This document shows, in pieces, positions 22,612 to 31,653 of a stretch of DNA of 64,000 nt; the stretch's first letter is position 1; the number at the start of each line of letters is the position of its first letter. The DNA is taken from NCBI GenBank assembly GCA_004556395.1, contig SFHK01000004.1, forward strand, positions 1-64,000, in the 5' to 3' direction. The notes under the pieces were generated by a model, which saw nothing but the letters and a program-made list of their open reading frames with translations, was not told the origin of the DNA and ran no database searches. The translations under genes were made by a program, and so were the position numbers. The DNA comes from Clostridiales bacterium. GTDB taxonomy: Bacteria; Bacillota; Clostridia; Christensenellales; Aristaeellaceae.

Positions 22612-23973
22612 GTGAACTGGGAAAAGAACAAAGCCACGCTGGATTCGCTTCTGGCCGCCGGAAAAAACAGCGAGCTGCGCGGCGCGCTGATGATGCTGAA
22701 CGTCGTAGACATCGCCGAATACATGACCACGCTGGAAACGGACAAGATGCTGCGCCTGTACCGGCTTCTGCCCAAGGACATTTCCGCCGACGTGTTTGCC
22801 TATATGGACGACGAGCAGCGCCGGAAGCTGATTGAATCCATCGGCGACAAGGAAGTGGGCGCGCTGGTGGACGACATGTTCGTCGACGACGCGGTCGATT
22901 TCCTTGAGGAAATGCCCGCGGGACTTGTTCGGCGCGTGCTGGCGAACGTGAGCGAGGATCAGCGCAAGGTCATCAACCGAATTCTCAGCTACCCGGACAA
23001 CAGCGCCGGTTCCATCATGACCACGGAGTACTGCGAGTTCCACGAGGGCATCACCGCCCGCGAGGCCATGAAGGAGCTCAAGCGCACCGGCATCGATAAG
23101 GAAACCATCTACACGCTGTACGTGCTCGACGCGCAGCGCAAGCTGATCGGCATCCTGCCCCTGCGCAAGCTGATTCTCGCCGAGCCGGACACGCTGATTG
23201 AGCAGCTGATGGATCCGAGCTTCGTATGCGTCGGCACGCTGGACGATCAGGAGGCCGTGGCGGAGGTCGTTCGCAAATACGACCTTACGAGCGTGCCCGT
23301 CGTCGACAAGGAAGGCCGCATGGTCGGCATCATCACCGCCGACGACATCATGGACGTCATTCAGGACGAGGCCACCGAGGACATCGAAAAGATGGCCGCC
23401 CTTCTGCCGTCCGAAAACGAATACATGAAGACGAATGTGTTCACGCTGGCGAAGAACCGCCTGCCGTGGCTTCTGTTCCTGATGATCAGCGGTATCTTCA
23501 CCGGACTGATCATTCAGCACTTTGAGGACACGCTCACGAACATGGCGGAAATCGGCGTGATGCTCACCGCCTGCATCCCGATGCTGATGGGCACCGGCGG
23601 CAACTGCGGCTCGCAGTCCTCCACGCTGGTCATCCGCGGTCTCGCCGTGGGCGAAATCTCCCCCGCCGACACGCTGAAGATTCTGTGGAAGGAATGCCGC
23701 GTATCCATCCTCGTCAGCGTGGTGCTGGCGGCCATGGCGATGGCGATGCAGTTGTTCCTGTTCCGGCGGCCATTCTCCGTGGCGCTCACCGTTTCGCTGG
23801 CGATGATCGGCACGGTGGTCATCTCCAAGTCCATCGGCTGCACGCTGCCCATGCTGGCCAAAAAACTGAAGCTCGACCCCGCGCTGATGGCCGCGCCGCT
23901 GATCACCACGATCGTGGACACCTGCTCGCTGCTGATTCTGTTTCTTCTGGCCACCGCGATTATCAAAATCTGA
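22612..23973 (+). CDS. mgtE: MgtE magnesium transporter, second copy
   Basis: A 453-residue paralog of the preceding protein with the same N domain, CBS pair (SVPVVDKEGRMVGIITADDIMDVI) and pore (MLMGTGGNCGSQ). It starts with GTG one base after the upstream stop, with its ribosome site (GAAGGGGGT) inside that gene, so expression is coupled. MgtE works as a homodimer; two co-translated paralogs raise the possibility of heterodimers or of two affinities. The pore-motif difference (DSGGNCGQQ versus GTGGNCGSQ) is the most visible change at the selectivity region. Confidence 0.93.
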   Translation: MNWEKNKATLDSLLAAGKNSELRGALMMLNVVDIAEYMTTLETDKMLRLYRLLPKDISADVFAYMDDEQRRKLIESIGDKEVGALVDDMFVDDAVDFLEEMPAGLVRRVLANVSEDQRKVINRILSYPDNSAGSIMTTEYCEFHEGITAREAMKELKRTGIDKETIYTLYVLDAQRKLIGILPLRKLILAEPDTLIEQLMDPSFVCVGTLDDQEAVAEVVRKYDLTSVPVVDKEGRMVGIITADDIMDVIQDEATEDIEKMAALLPSENEYMKTNVFTLAKNRLPWLLFLMISGIFTGLIIQHFEDTLTNMAEIGVMLTACIPMLMGTGGNCGSQSSTLVIRGLAVGEISPADTLKILWKECRVSILVSVVLAAMAMAMQLFLFRRPFSVALTVSLAMIGTVVISKSIGCTLPMLAKKLKLDPALMAAPLITTIVDTCSLLILFLLATAIIKI

Positions 23974-23994
23974 TATGAAAAGGAAGATTCTCCC

Positions 23995-24714
23995 ATGAAA
24001 GAGGTTCTCGGCTGCATTCGCCGCTGCGACAAGGATTTCGGCCTCATTCAGGCCGGCGACACAGTATGCGTCGGCGTGTCCGGCGGAAAGGACAGCCTGC
24101 TGCTTCTGTACGCCATGGCGCTGTATCGCCGCTTCTGCCCCAACAAATACAACCTCGTCGCCGCCACGCTGCACATGGGCCGCGAGCCCTTCGACCTTGC
24201 GCCCGTTCAGGCGCTGTGCGACCAGCTTGAGGTTCCCTATGTCGTCAAGCATACGCAGATCGCGCAGATCGTCTTTGAGGAACGAAAGGAGCAGAATCCC
24301 TGCTCGCTGTGCGCCAAGATGCGCCGCGGCGCGCTGATCGACCTTTGCAGGGAAATGGGCGCGAACAAGCTGGCGCTGGGACATCACCGCGACGACGCGC
24401 TGGAAACGCTTCTGCTTTCCATGCTGTACGAGGGCCGCATTCACACCTTCCATCCCAAAACCTTCCTGTCCCGCAGCGGCATCACGCAGATTCGCCCCAT
24501 GGCCTACCTTCCGGAGAAGCACATCATCCACATGGCGGCGGAGCTCAAGCTGCCCGTGGTCAAGTCTCCCTGTCCGGCGAACGGCTTCACCTGCCGCGAA
24601 ACAATGAAGGAGCTGCTCGACCACATCTGCAAAACCATCCCAAACGCCCGCGAGCTGATGCTGTCCGCGCTTCAGAACGAAGCGCAGTACGGCCTGTGGA
24701 ACCACGACAAATAA
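23995..24714 (+). CDS. TtcA/TilS-type PP-loop ATPase (tRNA thiolation-like)
   Basis: A 239-residue N-type ATP pyrophosphatase. The PP-loop is VGVSGGKDSLLLLYA; NPCSLCAKMRRG supplies a Cys-x-x-Cys; GHHRDDALETLLLS is the second conserved block; a further Cys pair occurs near the end (SPCPANGFTCRE). This matches the TtcA family, which thiolates C32 of some tRNAs using an Fe-S cluster. Other members of this clade act on different substrates, so the exact target is open. It follows mgtE by 21 bp and ends the operon. Confidence 0.75.
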   Translation: MKEVLGCIRRCDKDFGLIQAGDTVCVGVSGGKDSLLLLYAMALYRRFCPNKYNLVAATLHMGREPFDLAPVQALCDQLEVPYVVKHTQIAQIVFEERKEQNPCSLCAKMRRGALIDLCREMGANKLALGHHRDDALETLLLSMLYEGRIHTFHPKTFLSRSGITQIRPMAYLPEKHIIHMAAELKLPVVKSPCPANGFTCRETMKELLDHICKTIPNARELMLSALQNEAQYGLWNHDK

Positions 24715-24722
24715 TCGATTTT

Positions 24723-24753
24723 GCCGCCGGAAGCCCGGCGGTCTTTCATTTTT
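24723..24753 (+). terminator. Terminator of the mgtE-ttcA operon
   Basis: CCGCCGG (24724-24730) pairs with CCGGCGG (24735-24741), followed by TCTTTCATTTTT. Confidence 0.75.
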
Positions 24754-24796
24754 GGCGCGGAAGCCGCGAATTTATGCGAGTTTCACCTTTCCTTCA

Positions 24797-24825
24797 TTGA
24801 CAGAATCCCCGTTCGGCTTTAGAAT
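24797..24825 (+). promoter_or_regulatory. Promoter of the purine permease
   Basis: TTGACA (24797-24802) and TAGAAT (24820-24825) with a 17-bp spacer. The leader is only about 30 nt, too short for a purine riboswitch. Confidence 0.85.
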
Positions 24826-24861
24826 GAGTCGTTTCCTATCAACTGCAAAGGATGAGAGAAC

Positions 24862-26289
24862 ATGAACAGGGTATTCAAGCTCAGGGAAAACGGCACCACC
24901 GCCCGCACGGAAATCGTCGCGGGACTGACGACCTTCATGACGATGGCCTACATCATCGCCCTGAATCCGAACCTTCTGACGAACTTCGATCGCGGCAGCA
25001 GCCTGTGGAACGGCGTGTTCCTCGCGACCTGCATCGCCTCCGCCATCGGCACGCTGGTTATGGCGTTTGCGGCCAACAAGCCGTTTGCCATGGCGCCCGG
25101 CATGGGTCTGAACAGCTTCTTCGCCGTCGTCGTGGCGAACATCGTCAGCATCACGGGTCTGAGCTACGTCGAGTCCTTCCAGGCGGGTCTGTGCATCATC
25201 CTGATCGAAGGCATCGTGTTCCTCGTCCTGTCGCTTTTCAACGTGCGCGATAAGATCGTCAACGCGATTCCGCTGGGCGTGCGTCTGGGCATCGCCCCGG
25301 CCATCGGCCTGATGCTTCTGAACATCGGCTTCGGCTCGAACGCCGGCGTCTACTCCGACAAGGGCGGCCCGTTCTTCGTCATGCGCGACTTCTTCGGCGC
25401 GCTGACTCCGGCGCTCGCGCGCGACAACATGGGCACCGGCTACAGCCAGATGGTTCTGTCCGTTGTCACGATGTTCTTCGGCCTGTTCACCATCGCCGTG
25501 CTCGCGCATCGCAAGGTGAAGGGCAGCGTGCTGATCGGCATGCTCGCGGCCTCCGGCCTGTACTGGGCGGGCGAAGCCATATTCCTGCACACGAATCCGT
25601 TCGCGTCCCTGAAGGACGCGTCCTTCCTGCCTTCCTTCAGCGATATGGCGGAAACGACGCTGTTCCACTTCAACTTCAAGGGTCTGTTCCAGGTCGGCTG
25701 GTTCACCGTTGTGACGCTCACGCTCACCTTCTGCATGATCGACATGTTCGATACCATCGGCACGCTGGTCGGCACGGCCTCCCGTGCCGGCATGGTGGAT
25801 GAAAACGGCGACATGCCCAACATGAAGGAAGCGCTGCTGGCGGATGCCGTCGGCACCGTCGCCGGCGCCGCCACGGGCACGTCCACCATCACCACGTTCG
25901 TGGAATCCGCGGCCGGCGTGGAAGCGGGCGGATGCACGGGTCTCACGGCGCTGACCACGGCGATTCTGTTCCTCGCCTGCATGTTCCTCTCGCCGATCGC
26001 GGCCATCATTCCCGCCGCCGCCACGTCCTCGGCGCTGATCTACGTGGGCATTCTAATGCTGGGCGGTCTGAAGCGCATCGACTTTGATGACCTTTCCCAG
26101 GCGCTCCCCGCCGCGCTGATGCTGATCTGCATGCCCATCTCCGGCTCCATCGGCCACGGCATCGGCCTTGGACTGATTTCCTACGTCGCGCTCAAGGTGT
26201 TCACCGGCGAAGCGAAGAAGGTTTCGCTCATCACCTACATCATTTCCACCATCTTCATCATCAAGTTCTTCCTGATTGTGGCCGCATAA
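24862..26289 (+). CDS. AzgA-type adenine/guanine/hypoxanthine permease (NCS2)
   Basis: A 475-residue membrane protein with about 12-14 helices. NGTTARTEIVAGLTTFMTMAY at the N-terminus, AMAPGMGLNSFFA in TM3 and DMFDTIGTLVG plus TGTSTITTFVESAAGVEAGG in the middle are characteristic of the AzgA branch of nucleobase/cation symporters, which import adenine, guanine or hypoxanthine by proton symport. Hpt, the matching salvage enzyme, is encoded 2.6 kb away. ATG 24862 follows AAGGATGAGAG. Confidence 0.9.
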   Translation: MNRVFKLRENGTTARTEIVAGLTTFMTMAYIIALNPNLLTNFDRGSSLWNGVFLATCIASAIGTLVMAFAANKPFAMAPGMGLNSFFAVVVANIVSITGLSYVESFQAGLCIILIEGIVFLVLSLFNVRDKIVNAIPLGVRLGIAPAIGLMLLNIGFGSNAGVYSDKGGPFFVMRDFFGALTPALARDNMGTGYSQMVLSVVTMFFGLFTIAVLAHRKVKGSVLIGMLAASGLYWAGEAIFLHTNPFASLKDASFLPSFSDMAETTLFHFNFKGLFQVGWFTVVTLTLTFCMIDMFDTIGTLVGTASRAGMVDENGDMPNMKEALLADAVGTVAGAATGTSTITTFVESAAGVEAGGCTGLTALTTAILFLACMFLSPIAAIIPAAATSSALIYVGILMLGGLKRIDFDDLSQALPAALMLICMPISGSIGHGIGLGLISYVALKVFTGEAKKVSLITYIISTIFIIKFFLIVAA

Positions 26290-26295
26290 GCCATT

Positions 26296-26332
26296 CGGGA
26301 GGAGGCCGCCGGCCCCCTCCCGTTTCTTTTTT
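26296..26332 (+). terminator. Terminator after the purine permease
   Basis: CGGGAGG and CCTCCCG flank a GC-rich loop (26296-26322), followed by TTTCTTTTTT. It reaches into the stop of the convergent spoIVB. Confidence 0.85.
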
Positions 26333-27338
26333 ATGCTGCTTCGGCCTTCGCCGTTTCCAGCATCCGCTCAATGCCCACGGCAAAGCCCCTTGTGGGATCG
26401 TCCACCAGCACGTGCGTTACCGCGCCGATCAGCTTGCCGTTCTGAATCACGGGACTGCCGCTCATGCCCTGCACGATACCGCCGGTGATCTTCAGAAGCG
26501 CTTCGTCCGTCACGCGAATCTGGAACGTCCGCGTATCGGCGTTCGCGTCCACGCGCAGAATATCGATGTCGTACAGCTTCGGGCCGTTTTCGTCCACCGT
26601 CGCAATCAGCTGCCCGCGCCCCGTCTTCACGCGGCTGGCCGATTCCGTCTCAATGCCGTCCGGGAACAGCGCGCTGCCCGCCGCCGCGCGGACGAACACG
26701 CCGCCGATGCCCGTGTCGTCGTTCCACTCAATGGTTCCCAGCGGCGCCTGCTCGACAATTTCCCCTTCCAGCGCGCCGGGAACGCCGCGCCGCCCGCGCA
26801 CAACGCCCGTCAGCTCGCCCTCATACAGCACGCCCTCGCGCACCGGGATGGACACGCCCGAATCGGAATCGTTAATCGGATGCCCGAGCGCGCCGTACGC
26901 GCCCGTTTCCGGGTCGACGTACGTCAGCGTGCCGATGCCCGCCGCGCCCTCGCGCACCCACGCGCCGATGCGGTACACGCCGTCGCGCTCGTCCCTCTGC
27001 GGCTGCACGTCAAACGTCAGCTCGCGTTCCCCGCGCCGAACGCCAAGCTTTACCGCCTTGCCCGCCGCCAGCCGCTCGCCCAGCGACTGCGTGTCCGACA
27101 CCGTCTGCCCGTCCACGGTGCGAATGATGTCGCCGCTCTTCAGCCCCGCCAGCCGCGCCGGGCTGGGCAGCTTCTTCAGATCCGTCGCCCCCACGTACAC
27201 CAGACCGTCGCTCCTGACCGCCACGCCTACCAGCTGCCCGCCGGGAATCAGCCGTTCGGCGTTTGCCGCGCCGCTCAGCGCCAGCAAAAGCGCTGCGGCA
27301 AACACCGTCCGACAAAGGCCCCTTCGAATTCCTCCCAT
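26331..27338 (-). CDS. spoIVB: SpoIVB-like serine peptidase (S55)
   Basis: A 335-residue exported peptidase: membrane signal segment (VFAAALLLALSGAANA), a PDZ domain around residues 50-125 (GLKSGDIIRTVDGQTVSD), then the S55 catalytic domain with His in GALGHPI and Ser in GMSGSPVIQ. In Bacillus SpoIVB is made in the forespore, crosses into the intermembrane space and cleaves SpoIVFA to release pro-sigma-K processing, so its presence points to a spore former. Start ATG 27338 has AAAGGAGG with 9-nt spacing; the frame extends to a GTG at 27368 without a ribosome site. Confidence 0.85.
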   Translation of the reverse strand: MGGIRRGLCRTVFAAALLLALSGAANAERLIPGGQLVGVAVRSDGLVYVGATDLKKLPSPARLAGLKSGDIIRTVDGQTVSDTQSLGERLAAGKAVKLGVRRGERELTFDVQPQRDERDGVYRIGAWVREGAAGIGTLTYVDPETGAYGALGHPINDSDSGVSIPVREGVLYEGELTGVVRGRRGVPGALEGEIVEQAPLGTIEWNDDTGIGGVFVRAAAGSALFPDGIETESASRVKTGRGQLIATVDENGPKLYDIDILRVDANADTRTFQIRVTDEALLKITGGIVQGMSGSPVIQNGKLIGAVTHVLVDDPTRGFAVGIERMLETAKAEAA

Positions 27339-27458
27339 GCCGATCGCCCTCCTTTTCGCCTCGTCCACGGGCTATTCTGCCTCGGCACGGCGGCGCGGTA
27401 TGCTGGCAGTTCGCGGCGGGCAAAGCGCGGAAAACGGCTTTTTCCAAAGGCTTTTTTT

Positions 27459-27496
27459 GTAAGGCAGCGCCGCCGAATCATGCGGTGGTACCGTAA
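27459..27496 (+). repeat. Minimal remnant of the TIR-bearing repeat
   Basis: GTAAGGCAGCGCCGC and GCGGTGGTACCGTAA, separated by CGAATCAT, match the two termini of the 31652-31819 element with nearly all of the interior missing. It lies between spoIVB and the tilS promoter. Confidence 0.55.
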
Positions 27497-27524
27497 ATTT
27501 CACATATGATTCAAGCCCCAGCCG

Positions 27525-27552
27525 TTGCCTTGCGGGCGGCATGTGGTATAAT
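27525..27552 (+). promoter_or_regulatory. tilS promoter (extended -10)
   Basis: TTGCCT (27525-27530) and TATAAT (27547-27552), 16-bp spacer, with TGG directly before the -10. Confidence 0.7.
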
Positions 27553-27595
27553 AAGAAGACGAATGTTCGCGGACAAAGCGGAAGGAGATGGTTCC

Positions 27596-28903
27596 GTGAC
27601 GCAGGAGGCGCGAATCCTCGGCACTCTCAGGCCACGCCTGACGGGCGCGAGCGTGCTGTGCGCCGTCTCCGGCGGCGCCGATTCGGTGGCGCTTCTTCGC
27701 CTGCTCGTCTCCCTGCGAAACGAAGGCCTGCTGCGCCTTCACGCCGCGCATTTCGAGCATGGCATTCGCGGACAGGCCTCGCTGGACGACCGCGATTTCG
27801 TGCGCGCGCTGTGCGCTTCGCTGAATGTGCCGCTTTCCGTCGGGCAGGCATCCGTTCCCATGGAAGCCGCCCGCGCGGGCGAAGGGCTGGAAACCTGCGC
27901 CCGCCGCCTGCGCCGCGCGTTTCTAAAGAAGGCTGCGGCCGACGCGGGCGCAACCCGAATCGCGCTGGCGCACCACAAGGACGATCAGGCTGAAACCGTG
28001 CTGATGCATCTTCTGCGCGGCGGCGGTCTCACGGGCGCGTCGGGCATGCGCGCGGACGACGGAACGTTCCTGCGTCCGCTTTTGCCGTTCACGCACGCCG
28101 AGCTGATCGAGTATCTGAACGAAATCGGCCAGCCGTGGCGCGAGGACGAAACCAACCGCGTTTCCGACACGCCGCGAAACGCGCTGCGCAATGAAATTCT
28201 TCCGCGCATCCGCGATTTTTATCCCGGCGCGGCGGACGCGCTCGCCCGATTTGCAGCGATTTCCGCCGACGAGGATGCATTCATCGGCGAAATCGCGGAA
28301 ACAGTATGGCGGGAACGCGCGCGCGAATACGCCGGCGTTCGCATTCTGAAGAATTTTTCCGCGCTTTCCCCGGCTCTCAAGCGCCGTCTGGTAAAGCGCG
28401 CGCTGGGCGAAGCGGATTTTGACACCGTCGAGCGCGTCTGCGCGGGCGACGGCAGCCTTCAGCTGCCGGGCGGGCTGACGGCGTACCGGACGGACGATGA
28501 CCTCTACCTGAGCCGCGCATTCTCCCCGCCGCCGGACGTGCCCGTGCCGGATGCGGGCGAAGCCGCGCTTGTGGGCGTGTGCCTTCTGACCGTCGAAAAC
28601 GCCCCGCCGGCGCCGGTTCGAGACGGCGGGCTTACACAGGCGCTGGACGCGGAAGCGCTGAAGAACGCCGTGCTGCGCACCCGGCGGACGGGCGACTTCA
28701 TCGCGCCCCTCGGCATGAAAGGGCGCAGCAAGTCCCTGTCCGACTACCTGACCGATCGCAAGTTCCCCTATCCGCTGCGCGACCGCATGCCCGTCGTCGC
28801 CAGAGGACAGGAAATTCTCTGGGCGGCGGGCGCGGGCATTTCGGAGCGCGCGCGTGTGTTTGAAAATCGCGCCGCAAAGCGGCTTACGATCACGATTTAT
28901 TAA
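27596..28903 (+). CDS. tilS: tRNA(Ile)-lysidine synthetase
   Basis: A 435-residue enzyme that converts C34 of tRNA-Ile(CAU) to lysidine so that it reads AUA. The PP-loop is LCAVSGGADSVALLRLL, followed by HFEHGIRG, LALAHHKDDQAETVLMHLLRGGG and PLLPFTHAELIEYL. The C-terminal substrate-binding region includes RRTGDFIAPLGMKGRSKSL. GTG 27596 is chosen as start because AAGGAG precedes it by 8 nt; the longer frame runs into the promoter. It opens the tilS-hpt-ftsH cluster familiar from Bacillus. Confidence 0.93.
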   Translation: MTQEARILGTLRPRLTGASVLCAVSGGADSVALLRLLVSLRNEGLLRLHAAHFEHGIRGQASLDDRDFVRALCASLNVPLSVGQASVPMEAARAGEGLETCARRLRRAFLKKAAADAGATRIALAHHKDDQAETVLMHLLRGGGLTGASGMRADDGTFLRPLLPFTHAELIEYLNEIGQPWREDETNRVSDTPRNALRNEILPRIRDFYPGAADALARFAAISADEDAFIGEIAETVWRERAREYAGVRILKNFSALSPALKRRLVKRALGEADFDTVERVCAGDGSLQLPGGLTAYRTDDDLYLSRAFSPPPDVPVPDAGEAALVGVCLLTVENAPPAPVRDGGLTQALDAEALKNAVLRTRRTGDFIAPLGMKGRSKSLSDYLTDRKFPYPLRDRMPVVARGQEILWAAGAGISERARVFENRAAKRLTITIY

Positions 28904-28922
28904 GAAAACGGAGGAAACAACA

Positions 28923-29471
28923 ATGCGTGAAGACATGAGAGACATTCTCCTGGATCGTGCGGAGATTGCCAGACGCGTGAAGGAACTGGGTCGGCAGATC
29001 ACCGAGGATTACCGCGGCGAGACCCCGCTGCTCGTGTGCATTCTCAAGGGCTCCGTCGTCTTTTTCGCCGATCTGATCCGCGCTATCGACCTGCCGGTGC
29101 AGCTTGAGTTCATGACCGCCTCCAGCTACGGCAGCGCGACGGTTTCGTCGGGCGAGGTCAAGATCAAGAGCGATCTGGACGAGAAGATTTTCGGCCGTCA
29201 CGTAATCCTTGTGGAGGACATCATCGACAGCGGACGCACCATCGCTTACATCAGGGCCGACATGCTCAAAAAGGGCGTGAAGTCCCTGCGCGTCTGCTCG
29301 CTTCTGGACAAGCCGGATCGCCGCGTGAGCGAGGTGGCGGCCGATTACGTCGGCTTCACCATTCCGGACGAGTTCGTCGTGGGCTACGGTCTGGATTTCG
29401 ACCAGATGTACCGCAATTTCCCCGACATCGGCGTTCTGAAGCCGGAAAAATACGAAAAAACGGCTGATTAA
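28923..29471 (+). CDS. hpt: Hypoxanthine (guanine) phosphoribosyltransferase
   Basis: A 182-residue purine salvage enzyme that makes IMP or GMP from the base and PRPP. The PRPP-binding motif is VILVEDIIDSGRTIAYI; LVCILKGSVVFFADLIR and LEFMTASSYG are the pyrophosphate and catalytic loops; VGYGLDFDQMYRNFPDIGVL is the C-terminal base site. ATG 28923 follows GGAGG; a longer frame begins inside tilS. It lies 19 bp after tilS and pairs functionally with the AzgA-type permease upstream. Confidence 0.95.
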   Translation: MREDMRDILLDRAEIARRVKELGRQITEDYRGETPLLVCILKGSVVFFADLIRAIDLPVQLEFMTASSYGSATVSSGEVKIKSDLDEKIFGRHVILVEDIIDSGRTIAYIRADMLKKGVKSLRVCSLLDKPDRRVSEVAADYVGFTIPDEFVVGYGLDFDQMYRNFPDIGVLKPEKYEKTAD

Positions 29472-29514
29472 CAGAGAATTCATGCTGCGGGCATGAGTTT
29501 GCGCCAAGCTGCGT

Positions 29515-29543
29515 TTGAAAAGCTCCGATTTTAATGATATAAT
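29515..29543 (+). promoter_or_regulatory. ftsH promoter
   Basis: TTGAAA (29515-29520) and TATAAT (29538-29543), 17-bp spacer, 60 bp before the ftsH start. Confidence 0.85.
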
Positions 29544-29604
29544 AGCAGAGAATGTCTAACAGTTCTCAAACGCACGATTTCACGGAAAGTGAGGAAACCC
29601 TGAT

Positions 29605-31599
29605 TTGGAAGAAAAAAGACGCGGAATTCTGAAAAGTGTAGTGATCTACGCGATCATCCTCGCCGGAATTTTTCTGGTGATTCACATGCTCGGATCGCCC
29701 GCGAAAAAAAGCGATCCCATTCGCCTTACCTACAACGAACTGCTCGACTGGGTGGAGAGCGACCTGAAGGTTGACCGCGGCCTTTCCGGCGGCAACGAGA
29801 CGCACACCATCCAGAGCGTTATCATCGTGGAGAACGAGCTGGTCGGTGCCCGCAACGGTTCCAAAACCGCCCTTTCCACCTCGGACTACGATTTCCGCTG
29901 CACGCTGCCCAGCCAGGAGCGCTTCTATGACGACGTGAAGAGCGTATACGAAAAGGTGCTCGGCGAAACCGTCAGCCCCACCGAATACACCTTCACCTTC
30001 GCCGCGCAGAACCCTGAAACCGTCGGCTGGTGGGTGGAGCTGATTCCGATCATCGTCATGGTGGTGATGTTCGCACTGATGATGCTGTTCATCATGCGCG
30101 CGCAGTCCGCAGGCCCCAACAAGGGCGCCGCTTCGTTCATCCATGGCCGCACGAAGCTCACCGACCCCAGCAAGAACGTCGTTCGCTACGGCGACGTGGC
30201 GGGCGCGGATGAGGAAAAGGAAGAGCTCAAGGAGGTCGTCGACTTCCTGAAAGCGCCGGAGAAGTACACCAAGGTCGGCGCGCGCATCCCGAAGGGCGTT
30301 CTGCTGATCGGCCCGCCCGGCACCGGCAAGACGCTGCTCGCCAAGGCCGTGGCCGGCGAAGCGGGTGTGCCGTTCTTCACGATTTCCGGCTCCGAATTCA
30401 TGGAAATGTACGTCGGCGTCGGCGCTTCCCGCGTGCGCGATCTGTTCGATCAGGCCAAGCGCAACGCGCCCTCGATCATCTTTATCGACGAAATCGACGC
30501 GATCGGCCGCCAGAGAGGCACCGGCCTCGGCGGAAGCCACGATGAGCGCGAGCAGACGCTCAACCAGCTGCTCGTCGAGATGGACGGCTTCACTCCGAAC
30601 GCGGGCGTCATCGTGATGGCCGCCACCAACCGCAGCGACATCCTCGACCCCGCGCTGCTCCGCCCCGGCCGCTTCGACCGGCAGGTGCTCGTGAACTACC
30701 CGGACGTAAAGGGTCGCGAGGAAATTCTGAAGGTGCATTCGCGCGGCAAGCCGCTGGCGAAGAATGTGGACCTTCATCTGATCGCCGTGATCACGCCGTA
30801 CTTCACCGGCGCGGATCTGGCCAACGTGATGAACGAAGCCGCGCTTCTGACCGCCCGCACCAACCAGACCGAAATCACGATGGACACCATCGAGGAGTCC
30901 ATCAACCGCGTATCGATGGGTCTTCAGAAGAAGTCCCACGTGATTCCCCCGAACGACAAGAAGCTCGTGGCCTACCACGAAGCCGGACACGCGATCGTCG
31001 CCTATGTCATTCCCGAGTGCGAGCGCGTGCAGGAAATCACCACCATCCCGCGCGGCATGGCGGGCGGCTACACCAAGTATATGCCCGACGAGAGCACGCG
31101 CTATATCACCAGCGCCCGTCTGCGCGCCCGCATCGCCTCCGCCATGGGCGGCCTGTGCGCGGAGAAGCTCGTGTTCGGCGACGTTACAACCGGCTCCACC
31201 GGCGACATCAAGCAGGCCACAAACACCGCCCGCGCGATGGTCACCGAGTACGGCATGAGCGACCTCGGCCCGATCTTCCTCTCCGGCGACCATGAAATCT
31301 TCCTTGGAAAGAACTTCCAGCAGACCAGCGCCGGACTGAGCGAGGAAATGAACCGTCAGGTCGATCAGCAGGTACACAAGCTGCTCGATGAAGGCGAACA
31401 GCGCGCCACCTCCATCCTGACCGAGAACCGCGCCAAGCTGGACGCGATCGTCGGCGTACTGATGGAAAAGGAGCACATCAACCGTGAAGAATTCGAGGCC
31501 TTCATGGAGGATCGTCCCTACAATCCCGAGCGCGCCGAAGCGCTGCGTTTCCATCCCGACGCCCCGAAGCCGCAGGCCCCCGCTCCCGAAGAGGCCTGA
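29605..31599 (+). CDS. ftsH: ATP-dependent zinc metalloprotease FtsH
   Basis: A 664-residue membrane AAA+ protease. TM1 lies at about residues 12-30, an extracytoplasmic domain follows, and TM2 is near 143-167 (WWVELIPIIVMVVMFALMML). The AAA module has Walker A GPPGTGKT at about 236, Walker B IIFIDEIDA and the arginine-finger region RPGRFDRQV. The zinc site is HEAGH near residue 458, with a downstream Asp in the GSTGDIKQAT region. It degrades misfolded membrane proteins and some regulators. The start is TTG 29605 behind GTGAGG. It is the last gene of the cluster and has its own promoter and terminator. Confidence 0.95.
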   Translation: MEEKRRGILKSVVIYAIILAGIFLVIHMLGSPAKKSDPIRLTYNELLDWVESDLKVDRGLSGGNETHTIQSVIIVENELVGARNGSKTALSTSDYDFRCTLPSQERFYDDVKSVYEKVLGETVSPTEYTFTFAAQNPETVGWWVELIPIIVMVVMFALMMLFIMRAQSAGPNKGAASFIHGRTKLTDPSKNVVRYGDVAGADEEKEELKEVVDFLKAPEKYTKVGARIPKGVLLIGPPGTGKTLLAKAVAGEAGVPFFTISGSEFMEMYVGVGASRVRDLFDQAKRNAPSIIFIDEIDAIGRQRGTGLGGSHDEREQTLNQLLVEMDGFTPNAGVIVMAATNRSDILDPALLRPGRFDRQVLVNYPDVKGREEILKVHSRGKPLAKNVDLHLIAVITPYFTGADLANVMNEAALLTARTNQTEITMDTIEESINRVSMGLQKKSHVIPPNDKKLVAYHEAGHAIVAYVIPECERVQEITTIPRGMAGGYTKYMPDESTRYITSARLRARIASAMGGLCAEKLVFGDVTTGSTGDIKQATNTARAMVTEYGMSDLGPIFLSGDHEIFLGKNFQQTSAGLSEEMNRQVDQQVHKLLDEGEQRATSILTENRAKLDAIVGVLMEKEHINREEFEAFMEDRPYNPERAEALRFHPDAPKPQAPAPEEA

Positions 31600-31618
31600 C
31601 ACAATCTCATAACCCACT

Positions 31619-31653
31619 CGGCGGACAGGAATTCTCCTGCCCGCCGTTTTTTT
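31619..31653 (+). terminator. ftsH terminator
   Basis: CGGCGG-A-CAGGA and TCCTG-C-CCGCCG pair around a short loop and are followed by seven T. The TIR-bearing repeat starts within this T run. Confidence 0.85.

Noticed and set aside
22534..24705. Long minus-strand frame (723 codons) opposite mgtE and the TtcA-like gene, and the one at 21216-22781
   Set aside because: Shadow of well-supported genes on the plus strand; composition is His/Gln/Arg-rich with no recognisable protein.
24826..24861. Purine riboswitch before the AzgA-type permease
   Set aside because: Only about 30 nt separate the predicted transcription start and the ATG, too short for the aptamer.
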